Source: Pacificimonas sp036351775 (GTDB taxonomy: Bacteria > Pseudomonadota > Alphaproteobacteria > Sphingomonadales > Sphingomonadaceae). Taken from it: 64,000 nucleotides of DNA. Positions 52,380 through 62,063 of the stretch are shown here, piece by piece; within the stretch, counting starts at the first letter, position 1; every line of letters starts with the position of its first letter. The stretch lies in the NCBI GenBank assembly GCA_036351775.1, contig JAZBPX010000064.1, positions 1-64,000 on the forward strand, written 5' to 3'. The notes under the pieces are model-generated. The model saw nothing but the letters and a program-made list of their open reading frames with translations. It had not been told where the DNA came from and searched no databases. A program made the position numbers and the translations under genes.

Positions 52380-53735
52380 ATGTCGAAACCGGCTTTTCTG
52401 GCTGTCGGCGCAGCGCTGGTCGCTGCCGCCAGTTTCGGGGCCACGTCTCCGCTGCTTGCTCAGGCTGCCAGCACCGCGGGCAATGCCATCATCGAGGAGT
52501 TGAACCGAGAGCCGGACATCACGATCCTCGCCGCGCCGGGCGATCCGATGGTCCGCAAGGCGAACGCGGTCGTGAACGGCGATATCGTGACCGATACGGA
52601 CGTCGACCAGCGCCTGAACCTCGTTCTCGCCTCCAACCCGACGCCGGTCGAACAGGAGGAGCGCCGCCGCCTCCGCATCCAGGTCATGAGCAACCTGATC
52701 GACGAGGTGCTGCAGATCCAGGAAAGCGAGGAGAACGACGTCTTCATTTCCGACGGCGAGCTGGAAAATGCGTTTGGCCGGGTTGCGCAGAACTTCCAGA
52801 TGTCGCCGGAGGAGTTCACGGCCTACCTCTACGAACGCGAAACCTCCGACATGTCGATCAAGCAGCAGATCCGCGCGGAACTGGCCTGGGGCCGCCTGAT
52901 GCGCCGGACCGTGGAGCCGTTCGTCAACGTCGGTGATGATGAGGTCGAAACGCTGATCGAGCGTATGGAAGCGTCGAAGGGCGAGGACGAGTACCGGGTC
53001 GCCGAACTCGTCCTGTTCACGACGCCGCAGACCGCCGCGACCATCATGACCCAGGCGGACCAGATCGTTGAGCAGCTTCGCGAGGGCGCATCCTTCCTCG
53101 CCTACGCCCGGCAATATTCGGAAAGCTCCACCGCGACGGTTGGCGGTGATCTCGGCTGGGTTCAGCTCGAACAGCTTCCGGAGGAACTGCGCCCGGTCGT
53201 GGGCGCGCTTGCCGAGGGACAGATCACGGCGCCGATCCAGATCCCGGGCGCTGTCGTTATCCTTGCACTCGTCGACAAGCGGCAGATCCTGAGCGCCGAC
53301 GAGGATGAAACCGTTCTCAGCCTGAAGCAGATGACCGTCCCGCTGCCAGCCGTGCAGACGCAGGCTGAGCTCGACGTGTTTGTCGAGCGTCTGCAGACCC
53401 GCGTGAACAGCATGGGAGGATGCGGCGGGGTCGAGACGGTCGCGGCCGAATTCGGCGGCGAGGTTTCCGTGAATGACCAGATAAAGCTCGGCGCGCTGCC
53501 AGGACAGTTGAAAGAGGTCTTGAAGCAGATGCAGGTCGGCCAGTCGACGCCGCCCTTCGGCTCTGACCAGAGCGCGCTTCGCCTGCTGACGCTGTGCGGA
53601 CGGGAAATGCCGGAGGTGGCGCAGGCACCGAACTTCAGCACGATGTATCAGCAGCTCGAAGAATCGCGCGTAAACATGATGGCGCGCCGCTATCTGCGCG
53701 ACCTTCGCCGCAACGCGATCATCGATTACCGCTAG
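52380..53735 (+). CDS. surA: SurA periplasmic chaperone / peptidyl-prolyl isomerase
   Basis: 451 residues from ATG 52380, preceded by a CGAGGG ribosome site. A signal peptide (MSKPAFLAVGAALVAAASFG, likely cleavage near LLAQA) leads to the SurA N domain (residues about 55-180) and one clear parvulin domain (EYRVAELVLFTTPQTAAT through GDLGWVQLEQLPEELRPVV); the second parvulin region is degenerate. It helps outer-membrane beta-barrel folding, including LptD. It sits immediately downstream of lptD, a common pairing. Confidence 0.9.
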   Translation: MSKPAFLAVGAALVAAASFGATSPLLAQAASTAGNAIIEELNREPDITILAAPGDPMVRKANAVVNGDIVTDTDVDQRLNLVLASNPTPVEQEERRRLRIQVMSNLIDEVLQIQESEENDVFISDGELENAFGRVAQNFQMSPEEFTAYLYERETSDMSIKQQIRAELAWGRLMRRTVEPFVNVGDDEVETLIERMEASKGEDEYRVAELVLFTTPQTAATIMTQADQIVEQLREGASFLAYARQYSESSTATVGGDLGWVQLEQLPEELRPVVGALAEGQITAPIQIPGAVVILALVDKRQILSADEDETVLSLKQMTVPLPAVQTQAELDVFVERLQTRVNSMGGCGGVETVAAEFGGEVSVNDQIKLGALPGQLKEVLKQMQVGQSTPPFGSDQSALRLLTLCGREMPEVAQAPNFSTMYQQLEESRVNMMARRYLRDLRRNAIIDYR

Positions 53736-53887
53736 GACGCTGGCTAAGGGCACCGAACAGGAGGCTGTTGCAGCATGACGCAGCGGACTTGCCTGCGCTC
53801 GGCGGCTCGGCCAAGCATCTGCTCCGTGACCGGGCCTTTTCCTTCCCCGCCTCTAGCCAGGCGCCGATCGCCAATGACGGCACGCAC

Positions 53888-54892
53888 ATGATTGCGCCGC
53901 TCGCCGTTGCGCTGGGCGATCCGGCCGGGATTGGCGCCGAAGTTACCGCCAAGGCCTACGCGGAGGCGGAAGCCCGCGCGCTGCCCTGTTTCTTCGCCGT
54001 CGGCAGCCGCCGCGCCTTGACGGCGGCGTGGAAGGGTCCGGTCGTCACCATTGAAACGCCCGGCGATGCGCCGCGCATTTTCGACGACGCCTTGCCGCTG
54101 ATCGAAGTCGAACATGACGAGGAAATCCGGTTCGGTGCGCCGACGCTTGAGGGGGCCCGCTGCGCGCTCGACAGTCTCGAACTGGCAACGGGCCTCGTGA
54201 AAAGCGGCGCGGCCGGTGCGCTCGTGACCGCACCGCTGTCGAAGGCGCAGCTGAACGCCATCGGCTTCAATCATCCGGGCCAGACGGAGTTCGTCGCCGA
54301 ACGCTGCGGTATCGCGGCCAGCAACGTGGCCATGATGCTGGCGGGCCCGGAGCTGCGCTGCGTACCTGTTACCATGCATGTCAGCATCGCGTCCGTCCCG
54401 GCGCTGCTGACGCAGGAACTGGTCGAATCGCGAATACGCGCTACTGTCCGCGGCCTCATTCGCAACTTCGGCATTATCCGCCCGCGCATCGCGGTTGCCG
54501 GCCTCAACCCCCATGCCGGTGAGAACAACCTGATGGGTGATGAGGAGGACCGAATCATCCGCCCGGCGCTGGCCGCGCTTGCCGGTGAGCCGTTCGACCT
54601 GTCCGGCCCCTGGCCCGCCGACACGCTGTTCCACCCGCGCGCGCGCAGCCGCTACGACGCTGCCATCTGCATGTACCACGACCAGGCGCTGATCCCGGTG
54701 AAGACGCTTCACTTCGACGAGGGTGTGAACCTGACGCTTGGCCTTCCCATCGTCCGCACCAGCCCCGACCACGGCACCGCTTTCGACATTGCCGGTCAGG
54801 GAATCGCGCGGCCCGATGCCATGGCCGCGGCGATCGCGCTTGCGGACCACTGCGCGCAGCAGCGAAAGCTCTACGACCGGGAAGCCGGATGA
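53888..54892 (+). CDS. pdxA: 4-hydroxythreonine-4-phosphate dehydrogenase
   Basis: 334 residues from ATG 53888, chosen because MIAPLAVALGDPAGIGAEVT is the standard PdxA start; the open frame upstream has no family sequence. The substrate and metal sites lie in FNHPGQTEF, MHVSIASVP and AGLNPHAGENNLMGDEE. It oxidises 4-phosphohydroxy-L-threonine in pyridoxal phosphate synthesis. The stop overlaps rsmA by four bases; 152 bases separate it from surA and hold nothing further that I recognise. Confidence 0.93.
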   Translation: MIAPLAVALGDPAGIGAEVTAKAYAEAEARALPCFFAVGSRRALTAAWKGPVVTIETPGDAPRIFDDALPLIEVEHDEEIRFGAPTLEGARCALDSLELATGLVKSGAAGALVTAPLSKAQLNAIGFNHPGQTEFVAERCGIAASNVAMMLAGPELRCVPVTMHVSIASVPALLTQELVESRIRATVRGLIRNFGIIRPRIAVAGLNPHAGENNLMGDEEDRIIRPALAALAGEPFDLSGPWPADTLFHPRARSRYDAAICMYHDQALIPVKTLHFDEGVNLTLGLPIVRTSPDHGTAFDIAGQGIARPDAMAAAIALADHCAQQRKLYDREAG

Positions 54893-55707
54893 CCGGCAAA
54901 CTCGACCTCCCGCCGCTGCGGGATGTGATCGAGACCCACGGGCTGCGCGCCAGGAAGGCGCTCGGCCAGAACTTTCTTCTCGACCCCAACCTCCTGGCCA
55001 AGATCGCGCGCATACCCGGCGACCTGTCCGGCGAGGCAGTCTACGAGGTCGGACCCGGCCCCGGGGGCCTGACCCGGGCGCTGCTGCAGGCGGGGGCCTC
55101 GGTGACCGCCGTCGAACGCGATGCCCGCTGCCTTCCCGCCCTCGCGGAAATCGCCGCAGCATCAGGCGGCAAGCTCACGGTTATCGAGGGCGACGCGCTT
55201 GAGATCGACGAGTCCGCGCGGATGCACTGCGCCCATGTCGTTGCCAACCTGCCCTACAATGTGGGGACAGCCCTCCTCACCCGCTGGCTGGAGGCGGACT
55301 GGCCGCCCTGGTGGCGCTCGCTCTCGCTGATGTTCCAGAAGGAGGTCGCACAGCGGATCGTCGCCGCGCCGGGGTCCGGTGCCTATGGCCGCCTTTCGGT
55401 TCTCGCCCAGTGGCGCAGCCATGGGCGGATCGCCATGACCCTGCCCGCCCGCGCCTTCACACCGCCGCCGAAGGTCGAATCGGCGGTGGTGCACATCACG
55501 CCCGACGAGGAACCACCGGGCGTCGGCCCCGCCGCGCTGTCCCGCCTGACCGCGGCGGCATTCGGTCAGCGGCGAAAGATGCTGCGCGCCAGCCTGAAGG
55601 CCGTGCCCGGCGCGCTGGACGCCCTGGCGGCGCTTGGCATCGACGAAACCCGCCGCCCGGAAACGCTAACCGTCGAGGAGTTCGTCGCCATCGCGCGCGC
55701 GCTCTAG
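54889..55707 (+). CDS. rsmA: 16S rRNA dimethyladenosine transferase
   Basis: 272 residues (KsgA). It dimethylates two adjacent adenosines near the 3' end of 16S rRNA. The N-terminal KALGQNFLLDPNLLAKIARI, SAM site VYEVGPGPGGLTRALLQAG and catalytic NLPYN motif (VVANLPYNVGTALL) are present. It overlaps pdxA by four bases, so translation is probably coupled, and converges on the TPR gene. Confidence 0.95.
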   Translation: MTGKLDLPPLRDVIETHGLRARKALGQNFLLDPNLLAKIARIPGDLSGEAVYEVGPGPGGLTRALLQAGASVTAVERDARCLPALAEIAAASGGKLTVIEGDALEIDESARMHCAHVVANLPYNVGTALLTRWLEADWPPWWRSLSLMFQKEVAQRIVAAPGSGAYGRLSVLAQWRSHGRIAMTLPARAFTPPPKVESAVVHITPDEEPPGVGPAALSRLTAAAFGQRRKMLRASLKAVPGALDALAALGIDETRRPETLTVEEFVAIARAL

Positions 55708-55724
55708 TCTCTTGGGTTCGGACC

Positions 55725-56243
55725 CTAGTTCGTAGCGGGCGTTTCCGCTTCGCTATCCACGTCGGCATCGGTTGCCGCGACTTCGATCGCTGGCGGTCCG
55801 GCCTCGATCGCCGCGCTCAGGGCAGACGCCGCCGCGCATTCCTCGCGGCAGAGTTCGCGGATGCGCGCGAGATTTTCCTCGGCCCGCGCGACGGCACCGC
55901 GCGCGACCAGCGCCTCGCCCTGCTCCTGCAGGGCGGTCACGTTCGTCGGGTCTATGGTCAGCCCTTCGCGGTAGAATTTCACCGCGCGCCCGGGCAGGCC
56001 GAGCGCCTCGTGCGCCCGCGCCATGCCGAGATAGGCTCGCACATTCTTCGGATCGACGGCCAGCGCCGTTTCGAATTGCAGGATCGCCTCTTCCGGCTGG
56101 TCCCTGCTCAGCAGCCCCTCGCCGTCCAGCGTCAGGCTGTGCGACTGGGGCGCGATGCCGGGCTCCGTCGGCGCACAGAAGGCAACGCTGGACAGGCCGC
56201 CGAGGATCGCTACCGCACCGGCAATCGTAATCATCTTGTTCAT
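55725..56243 (-). CDS. Exported TPR repeat protein
   Basis: 172 residues from ATG 56243. A signal peptide (MNKMITIAGAVAILGGLSSV, cleavage near AFCA) is followed by about three TPR units (LSRDQPEEAILQFETALAVD, VRAYLGMARAHEALGLPGRA, ALQEQGEALVARGAVARAEE). The C-terminal tail is Ala/Glu/Thr-rich and acidic. TPRs mediate protein binding; the partner is unknown. It starts 29 bases before the rsmB stop on the same strand. Confidence 0.82.
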   Translation of the reverse strand: MNKMITIAGAVAILGGLSSVAFCAPTEPGIAPQSHSLTLDGEGLLSRDQPEEAILQFETALAVDPKNVRAYLGMARAHEALGLPGRAVKFYREGLTIDPTNVTALQEQGEALVARGAVARAEENLARIRELCREECAAASALSAAIEAGPPAIEVAATDADVDSEAETPATN

Positions 56244-56272
56244 CGTCAGACTCACTCCCTTGATCCCGGCGT

Positions 56273-57385
56273 CTAGCATCGCTTTTCGAAACGGGCGATG
56301 AAGAAGCCGTCGCACCCCTCTGTACGCGGGTGCAGTGTCTTTTTCTCCGCAAGCACGAACCCGTCCGCCGGGAACGCCGCGGCCTGTTCTTCGCCTTCCT
56401 CCGGCAGCAGGGAGCAGACGGCGTAGGTCAGCGAGCCGCCCGGCGCGGTCATGTCCGCCCCCAGTGCCAGCAGCCGCGCCTGCACCTCAACCAGCTTCGC
56501 GATCCGCTTCGGCGTCACGCGCCAGCGCGCCTCGGGATTGCGCCGCCACGTGCCCGTTCCCGAACAGGGTGCATCGATCAGGACCGCATCAACTTTCCCG
56601 ACAAGGTCAGAGAGCGCGTCCATCTCGCGGTCCGGGTTAAGCAGCCGGGTCTCGATGATCGCCGCGCCTGCCCGCTCGGCGCGCGGCGGCAGCGCCTGCA
56701 ATCGCCGCCGGTCCGTATCGCTCGCGATCAGCCGCCCCTGGTTCTGCATGGCCGCTGCCAGCGCCAGCGTTTTCCCGCCCGCGCCCGCACACAGGTCGAG
56801 GACCGTCATACCGGGCTTCACCCCGGCCATCTGCGCGATCCGCTGGCTGCCCGCATCCTGAACCTCGACCAGCCCATCGAGATATTCCGGCCGCCGCGAC
56901 ACATCCTCGGGCGCGCCGGTCAGCGCATCCGGCAAGCCCGCCAGCGGCTCGCCCAGGTGCAGCAGCTCCTCGCGCCGCGCCTTCAGCCGGTTCACGCGCA
57001 GATCGATGGGCGCGCGTTCGAGGAGCGCGGGGTCCGCCGCGCCGCCCAGCCGTTCGAGCAGCCATTGCGGTGCCAAGCCTCTCTCGGCAGGCTGGTCCTC
57101 ATCGGTGAGCGGCGCGGGCGCATGCCCCTCACCGGTAAAATGCGGCGCCAGATCCGGCCGGGCACCAAGGATGGCCGCACGCCCTGACCGTGGACGCTCC
57201 GCCAGTGCCCGGATCGCTTCGTAAACCAGCGCGCGCACCGCCCGCCGATCCTTCGACCCGGCATAGCGGCGCGTGCGGAAATAGTCGGCGATCAGGACAT
57301 CTGCAGACGGCCCCTGGTCCCGCGCGGCGGCTATGATCGAATCGAGCAGCTCGATGGCCGCCTGCGTTCGCGCCTCGGACCTCAT
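56273..57385 (-). CDS. rsmB: 16S rRNA (cytosine-C5)-methyltransferase RsmB
   Basis: 370 residues. An N-terminal NusB-like part is followed by the Rossmann methyltransferase fold with SAM site VLDLCAGAGGKTLALAA (195-211). The two catalytic cysteines are C274 in DAPCSGTGTW and C324 in YAVCSLL. It methylates C967 in 16S rRNA (E. coli numbering). It lies between guaB upstream (6 bases) and the TPR gene downstream. Confidence 0.92.
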   Translation of the reverse strand: MRSEARTQAAIELLDSIIAAARDQGPSADVLIADYFRTRRYAGSKDRRAVRALVYEAIRALAERPRSGRAAILGARPDLAPHFTGEGHAPAPLTDEDQPAERGLAPQWLLERLGGAADPALLERAPIDLRVNRLKARREELLHLGEPLAGLPDALTGAPEDVSRRPEYLDGLVEVQDAGSQRIAQMAGVKPGMTVLDLCAGAGGKTLALAAAMQNQGRLIASDTDRRRLQALPPRAERAGAAIIETRLLNPDREMDALSDLVGKVDAVLIDAPCSGTGTWRRNPEARWRVTPKRIAKLVEVQARLLALGADMTAPGGSLTYAVCSLLPEEGEEQAAAFPADGFVLAEKKTLHPRTEGCDGFFIARFEKRC

Positions 57386-57391
57386 GGGATA

Positions 57392-58867
57392 TCAGCGCGT
57401 GGGATAGTTCGGCGCTTCCCGGGTGATGCTGACGTCATGAACGTGACTTTCCTGCAGGCCTGCGCCCGTGATCTGCACGAACTGGGCCCGCTCCTGAAGG
57501 TCGGCGATCGTCCGGGAACCCGTGTAGCCCATCGCCGCCTTCAGCCCGCCGGCCAGCTGGTGCAGCACATCGGCGGCGCGGCCCTTGTAGGGAACCTGCC
57601 CCTCGATCCCCTCGGGAACCAGCTTCATCTGGTCCTTGATATCCTGCTGGAAATAACGGTCGGCGGAGCCCCGCGCCATCGCGCCGACACTTCCCATGCC
57701 GCGATAGGATTTGTAGCTACGGCCCTGATACAGGAAGGTTTCTCCTGGTGCCTCCTCGGTGCCGGCAAGCAGCGACCCGACCATCGCCGCGCCCGCCCCG
57801 GCCGCGATCGCCTTCGCCATGTCGCCCGACGTGCGGATACCGCCATCGGCGATGACCGGGATGCCGGATTTCGACGCACGTGCCGCTGCGTCTACGATGG
57901 CGGTAAATTGCGGTACGCCCACGCCTGCGACCACCCGCGTGGTGCAGATGGAGCCCGGGCCGATGCCCACCTTGATGCAGTCCGCACCGGCGTCGATCAG
58001 AGACTGCGCCGCATCGCCCGTCGCGACATTTCCGGCAATGATCTGAACGGTGTTCGACAGTTTCTTTATACGCGAGACCGCCTCCGCCACCCGGCTGGAA
58101 TGGCCGTGCGCGGTGTCCACCACCACCACATCGCATTCCGCATCGATCAGCGCCTCGGTCCGTTCGAAGCCTGCATCGCCCACTGTCGTCGCCGCCGCCA
58201 CGCGAAGGCGTCCGCTCGCGTCCTTTGTTGCGCTGGGATAGTTCACCGCCTTCTCGATGTCCTTCACCGTAATCAGCCCAATCAGGTGAAAGTCATCATC
58301 GACCACCAGCAGCTTCTCGATCCGCCGCTTGTGAAGCAGGCGGCGCGCATCCTCATGGCTTACACCCGGCGGTACGGTGGCCAGGTTGTCCTTCGTCATC
58401 AGCTCGCTGACGGGCTGACCCATATTCTCGGCAAAGCGCACGTCGCGGTTGGTGAGAATACCCACCAGCTTGCCCGGATCGCCGGATCCGCCACGTTCTG
58501 TCACGGGGATCCCGCCAATCTTGTACCGCGCCATCAGCTCCAGCGCATCGCCCAATGTCTGGTCGGCGCGCATCGTCAGCGGATTGACGACCATGCCCGA
58601 TTCGAAGCGTTTTACCTGCCGCACGGCGGCGGCCTGCTCCTCGACCGTCATGTTGCGGTGAAGGACGCCCATGCCGCCGATCTGCGCCATCACGATCGCC
58701 ATGTCCGCCTCAGTCACGGTATCCATCGCCGCCGACAGGATCGGCGTATTCAGCTCGATCTCCCTGGTCAGGCGCGAACGCAGCGAAACCTCGGACGGCA
58801 TCACTTCGGACGCCTGCGGTACCAGCAGCACATCATCGAACGTCAGGGCGGTACGGATATCGGTCAT
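57392..58867 (-). CDS. guaB: IMP dehydrogenase
   Basis: 491 residues. It converts IMP to XMP for GTP synthesis. The catalytic cysteine is C308 in GIGPGSICTTR, with the mobile flap MGSVGAMARGSADRYFQQD. Two CBS domains fill about 95-205 (LTMRADQTLGDALELMARYK; KRRIEKLLVVDDDFHLIGLI). The N-terminal DDVLLVP and SAAMDTVTE are family marks. rsmB follows 6 bases later. Confidence 0.96.
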   Translation of the reverse strand: MTDIRTALTFDDVLLVPQASEVMPSEVSLRSRLTREIELNTPILSAAMDTVTEADMAIVMAQIGGMGVLHRNMTVEEQAAAVRQVKRFESGMVVNPLTMRADQTLGDALELMARYKIGGIPVTERGGSGDPGKLVGILTNRDVRFAENMGQPVSELMTKDNLATVPPGVSHEDARRLLHKRRIEKLLVVDDDFHLIGLITVKDIEKAVNYPSATKDASGRLRVAAATTVGDAGFERTEALIDAECDVVVVDTAHGHSSRVAEAVSRIKKLSNTVQIIAGNVATGDAAQSLIDAGADCIKVGIGPGSICTTRVVAGVGVPQFTAIVDAAARASKSGIPVIADGGIRTSGDMAKAIAAGAGAAMVGSLLAGTEEAPGETFLYQGRSYKSYRGMGSVGAMARGSADRYFQQDIKDQMKLVPEGIEGQVPYKGRAADVLHQLAGGLKAAMGYTGSRTIADLQERAQFVQITGAGLQESHVHDVSITREAPNYPTR

Positions 58868-58963
58868 GGAAGGGCGCGCGCTCCTGTCAGGCGGGGACGA
58901 GCTGCAGGCATGGCGCGACTCGTCCGGGGAGCGCCGCCTAATACCCCGGAGCTACCCCAGCCG

Positions 58964-59977
58964 CTAGGGCGTATCGGCCGCAGGGACGATCGCAGACTCA
59001 AGCCAGGCCGGACGTGGCGAGTCCCTGTTGAGGAGGCGTATCAGCTGCTCGATCAATTCTAGGTCGGCGATGGCGCCGCTGTAATCGATATCGGCATCGG
59101 CTTCGTCGCTGGGCCGGTGATAGCGGAGGCGGCCATAGTCGCCGCCGAGAAAATTACCCTCGCCAGCACCCATGATACCGGAGATGATCAGCGCGGGTAC
59201 ACCGGCTTCCGCAAAGGGCAGGTGGTCGGACCGCCTGTAGAAGGCTTGCGCGCCCTCTAGCGTTCGCAGCGTTCGACCCCGCGCCGAGGCGATCCCGCTG
59301 ATGAGCGGGTCCATGTTCGTCAGACCCTCCCCCAGCACGCCAACGGATTCCGCAAATCCCCGCGCGGCCACGGTATCCAGCCCCAGGGCGAGGACCATTT
59401 TCTTAAGTGGCACCGGTGGGTTATCGGCGAAATGTCGCCCCCCGAATAAGCCGCCCTCTTCCGCGCCGGTCGCCAGAAAGATGACTGACCGCGGCGCAGG
59501 CGTTCTGGCAAGACGCCGCGCCATCTCGATCAGCATCGCCACTCCCGATGCGTTATCGACGGCGCCATTGCAGATCCGGTCCGCTGCCTCCTCCGGCGCG
59601 CAAACGCCCTGTGCATCATGATGCGCGAGGAGAACGATATACTCGTCCGGTAACTCGGTACCGCGCACCAGTCCCGCGATATTGGCTGTTTGGACGGACT
59701 GGCCGTGAAGCGGCGCGGCAAACTCCTGCTGCCATTCCCCATCGAACACGGGCAGCAGCCCGATTTCGGCAAAATGCGTCTCGATATAGCGGCGTGCTGT
59801 TTCATCCCCCGCGGTCCCCGGCGCACGCCCCTCGAGGGCATCATCGGCAAGAATGTCGATATGCGCCGCCATCCGCGCCTCGGTGTCGCCCATCGGCCCC
59901 GGTTCCGGCGAAGACGCCGGCGCGCAGGCGAGCGTGACGGCCGCCGCAGCCGTTGCGACAAGGGGAACAACTCTCAT
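58964..59977 (-). CDS. M28 family metallopeptidase, lipoprotein
   Basis: 337 residues. A signal peptide of 17 residues ends in a lipobox TLAC with C18 (MRVVPLVATAAAAVTLACAP). The metal ligands of M28 aminopeptidases are visible: His and Asp in LLAHHDAQG, Asp in VDNASGVAMLIEMARR, and Glu in GAEEGGLFGGRHFAD, followed by a late SDHLPFAEAGVPAL stretch with His. It is expected in the periplasm or outer membrane. Natural substrates are unknown. flbT lies 40 bases upstream on the same strand. Confidence 0.87.
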   Translation of the reverse strand: MRVVPLVATAAAAVTLACAPASSPEPGPMGDTEARMAAHIDILADDALEGRAPGTAGDETARRYIETHFAEIGLLPVFDGEWQQEFAAPLHGQSVQTANIAGLVRGTELPDEYIVLLAHHDAQGVCAPEEAADRICNGAVDNASGVAMLIEMARRLARTPAPRSVIFLATGAEEGGLFGGRHFADNPPVPLKKMVLALGLDTVAARGFAESVGVLGEGLTNMDPLISGIASARGRTLRTLEGAQAFYRRSDHLPFAEAGVPALIISGIMGAGEGNFLGGDYGRLRYHRPSDEADADIDYSGAIADLELIEQLIRLLNRDSPRPAWLESAIVPAADTP

Positions 59978-60017
59978 GGCAGCCGCCTATCAGGCAGCGC
60001 CTAATGCCGAAAGGCGC

Positions 60018-60440
60018 TCAGGTCCCTGCGACCCCGATGGCCCGGCCTCCGGCTGCCGGCACCGTGCGATCCTCGATATTGATCAGGTCGCGGGCCAGGG
60101 ACAGCGCCGCGTAGAATTCCCTGCGCGCGCACAGGTTGGCGATTTCGCCGACCGTCCGGCTCAAGCCCGCACCGCGAACGTCCCAAAGATCGCCGCCCAG
60201 ATGCCCGGAAATGCGGTCGAGATGAGCTTCGACAGGGCCTGTCTCGAGATATGCGGACATAATCTCGAAATAGAGCTGGCGCGCCGGCGTCGTGGCCTCC
60301 TCGGCCCGCATCAGGTCGCGCCCGCGCAGGACTGCCGCCCGCGTTTCCAGAAGCAGCTCCGTTCGTCGCTGCCCATTAGCGAGCATGGCACCGTTCACGA
60401 CGAGCCGCTCGCCAGGTTTCAGCACCAGCTTCAGCCCCAT
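60018..60440 (-). CDS. flbT: Flagellin mRNA regulator FlbT
   Basis: 140 residues. The N-terminus GLKLVLKPGERLVVNGAML is almost the consensus of FlbT, and ETRAAVLRGRDLMRAEEA and TPARQLYFEIMSAYLE match further on. In Caulobacter FlbT binds flagellin mRNA and destabilises it until flagellar assembly is advanced. Its usual partner flaF and the flagellin genes are not in this window, and the neighbours are a peptidase and a TPR protein. The C-terminal tail TVPAAGGRAIGVAGT is longer than in short FlbT forms. Confidence 0.88.
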   Translation of the reverse strand: MGLKLVLKPGERLVVNGAMLANGQRRTELLLETRAAVLRGRDLMRAEEATTPARQLYFEIMSAYLETGPVEAHLDRISGHLGGDLWDVRGAGLSRTVGEIANLCARREFYAALSLARDLINIEDRTVPAAGGRAIGVAGT

Positions 60441-60615
60441 GGGTCATATCGCCAACCGGTCATCACAGCGTCGACACCTAGGAACGAAGCCTTACGATCC
60501 TCCTAACCCTGCCGGAATAAGGCAGGCGTGCGATCCAAACGAACGCGGGCCGGACACCGCCTCTCACGCTGAAAGGAGCATCCGGCCCGAGCCGCAGATC
60601 AAGGTGCGTTCGCCC
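60441..60615. other. 175-base intergenic region upstream of flbT
   Basis: Two inverted repeats are visible: CCTGCC (60508-60513) with GGCAGG (60521-60526) around a 7-base loop, and GGGCCGGA (60547-60554) with TCCGGCCC (60581-60588) around 26 bases. The second could end transcription of the upstream TPR gene, though no T-run follows. I see no sigma-54 promoter. Confidence 0.45.
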
Positions 60616-61851
60616 TTAGGCGATAGCCTCCACATAGGCGATCCAGAAGTCTGCCAGCGTGATGTCATCGGGGTCATCCGCCTCCTCGAACGCGGCAATC
60701 GCCGCGTCGTAATTTTCGAGGCGCGTCAGGGCGATGCCCTTGCGGATGTTCAGGTCGCGCATGTCAACGCCGCCCTGCTCCATTGCGCGGTCATAGTAGG
60801 TCACCGCCTTCGCATATTCACCGATGGCGGTGTAATCATTGGCAAGGCTGGCCGCGAGCGTGCCGTCGCTCTCGGCTTCGACCTCGGGCTCCAGCTCGAC
60901 CAGAACCTCCAGCGGATCCGGCTCGCCGACGGCTTCCTTCACGGAAAGGACCTGCGGGTCGTCGGCGCTCAGGATACCGGCGGCGATCGCGCGGTTCAGA
61001 ACCGCCGACGCCTCACCGATGCTGCGGCCGCGATCGGCGATGTCGGCGTAATTCAGATAGTCGTTCCCATCGGCCATGCCGTCGGCGAACTCGATCAGGC
61101 GCCAGCCGTTCAGCAGGTACGTATCATCGAGATTGCGCTCGTCACGGTAGAGAAGGACGAGGTTCCGGATCGTCTGCCCGTCCGGATAGGCGGCGTAGAA
61201 GCGCTTCAGCGGCTCACGCATCTCCTCGCCAAGCTCCAGACCCTTGGTGAAGTGGTTGAAATACCAGTCCTGCTCGGCGGGTTGACCGCTGGCCGCCGCC
61301 GCGTCCAGCGCCTTGTCATAGGCGGCATAGGCGGCCGCCTCATTATTCATCCGGGAATGGATAACGCCGACATTATAGTAGGTCGCCGGCTCACCGGGCT
61401 GAAGCTCGACGATACGATTGAAATGCATCAGGGCCGTCGGATAGTCCTCGTTGGTGACGGCCGTGTTGGCCAGGCGGCTGCGGAACTGCAGCTCGCGCTC
61501 CGGCGTCAGGCCGCCGCTGCCGGAATTCAGCATGCCCAGCAGCGCCTCGTCGAGAAGCGGGTCGTTATTCGTTTGGATCGCAATGTTCAGCAGCACCTGG
61601 TTCGCGACGAACACGTCGTCGGCATTGCCCGGATCGGCGATCACGCCGCGCAGCGCAGCCTCTGCCGTCGGATAGTCCTGAGCCTCGAACGCCTCGTTGG
61701 CTGCGGCGATCGCGTTGCGCCCGTCGCGGGAGAGGTCCACCTTCCATTCTTCGGCTTCCTGCGCGGCGGCGGGCTGAGCCACCATGATCGTTGCGGTACC
61801 GGCACCCAGCGCCAGCGCTGCCCCAAGGGCAATCTGTGAAATCAGCTTCAT
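60616..61851 (-). CDS. Exported TPR-rich protein
   Basis: 411 residues from ATG 61851, which follows a GAGGA ribosome site. The signal peptide (MKLISQIALGAALALGAG through AQPAAAQ) precedes repeated TPR-like helices, including ALMHFNRIVELQPGEPATYY, YNVGVIHSRMNNEAAAYAAY and AVTYYDRAMEQGGVDMRDLN. The middle section contains repeated Glu-rich linkers. It is periplasmic or outer-membrane and the partner is unknown. Between it and mscS (212 bases) is the palindrome AGTTGCAACT (61955-61964). Confidence 0.82.
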   Translation of the reverse strand: MKLISQIALGAALALGAGTATIMVAQPAAAQEAEEWKVDLSRDGRNAIAAANEAFEAQDYPTAEAALRGVIADPGNADDVFVANQVLLNIAIQTNNDPLLDEALLGMLNSGSGGLTPERELQFRSRLANTAVTNEDYPTALMHFNRIVELQPGEPATYYNVGVIHSRMNNEAAAYAAYDKALDAAAASGQPAEQDWYFNHFTKGLELGEEMREPLKRFYAAYPDGQTIRNLVLLYRDERNLDDTYLLNGWRLIEFADGMADGNDYLNYADIADRGRSIGEASAVLNRAIAAGILSADDPQVLSVKEAVGEPDPLEVLVELEPEVEAESDGTLAASLANDYTAIGEYAKAVTYYDRAMEQGGVDMRDLNIRKGIALTRLENYDAAIAAFEEADDPDDITLADFWIAYVEAIA

Positions 61852-62063
61852 GGTGTCCTCATGCTCCCAGTTATTCTTGTCTAGAAATTCGGTTTCCGCT
61901 GTCTGGCGGCTATGCATCGCCGTCCCCGGCATGCGTCAACCCTCATCAAGTTTCAGTTGCAACTATACCCGGCGCTGCCTGAACCCCGCTTTAACCTTCC
62001 CAATAACGGTTTTCGCTCGCAAAGGATGCAAAAGCGGGCCGCGGCGGACATAGGAGGCAGTAT

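Noticed and set aside
60441..60615. Sigma-54 promoter for flbT
   Set aside because: No TGGCAC-N5-TTGC-like pair found on the minus strand upstream of the flbT start.
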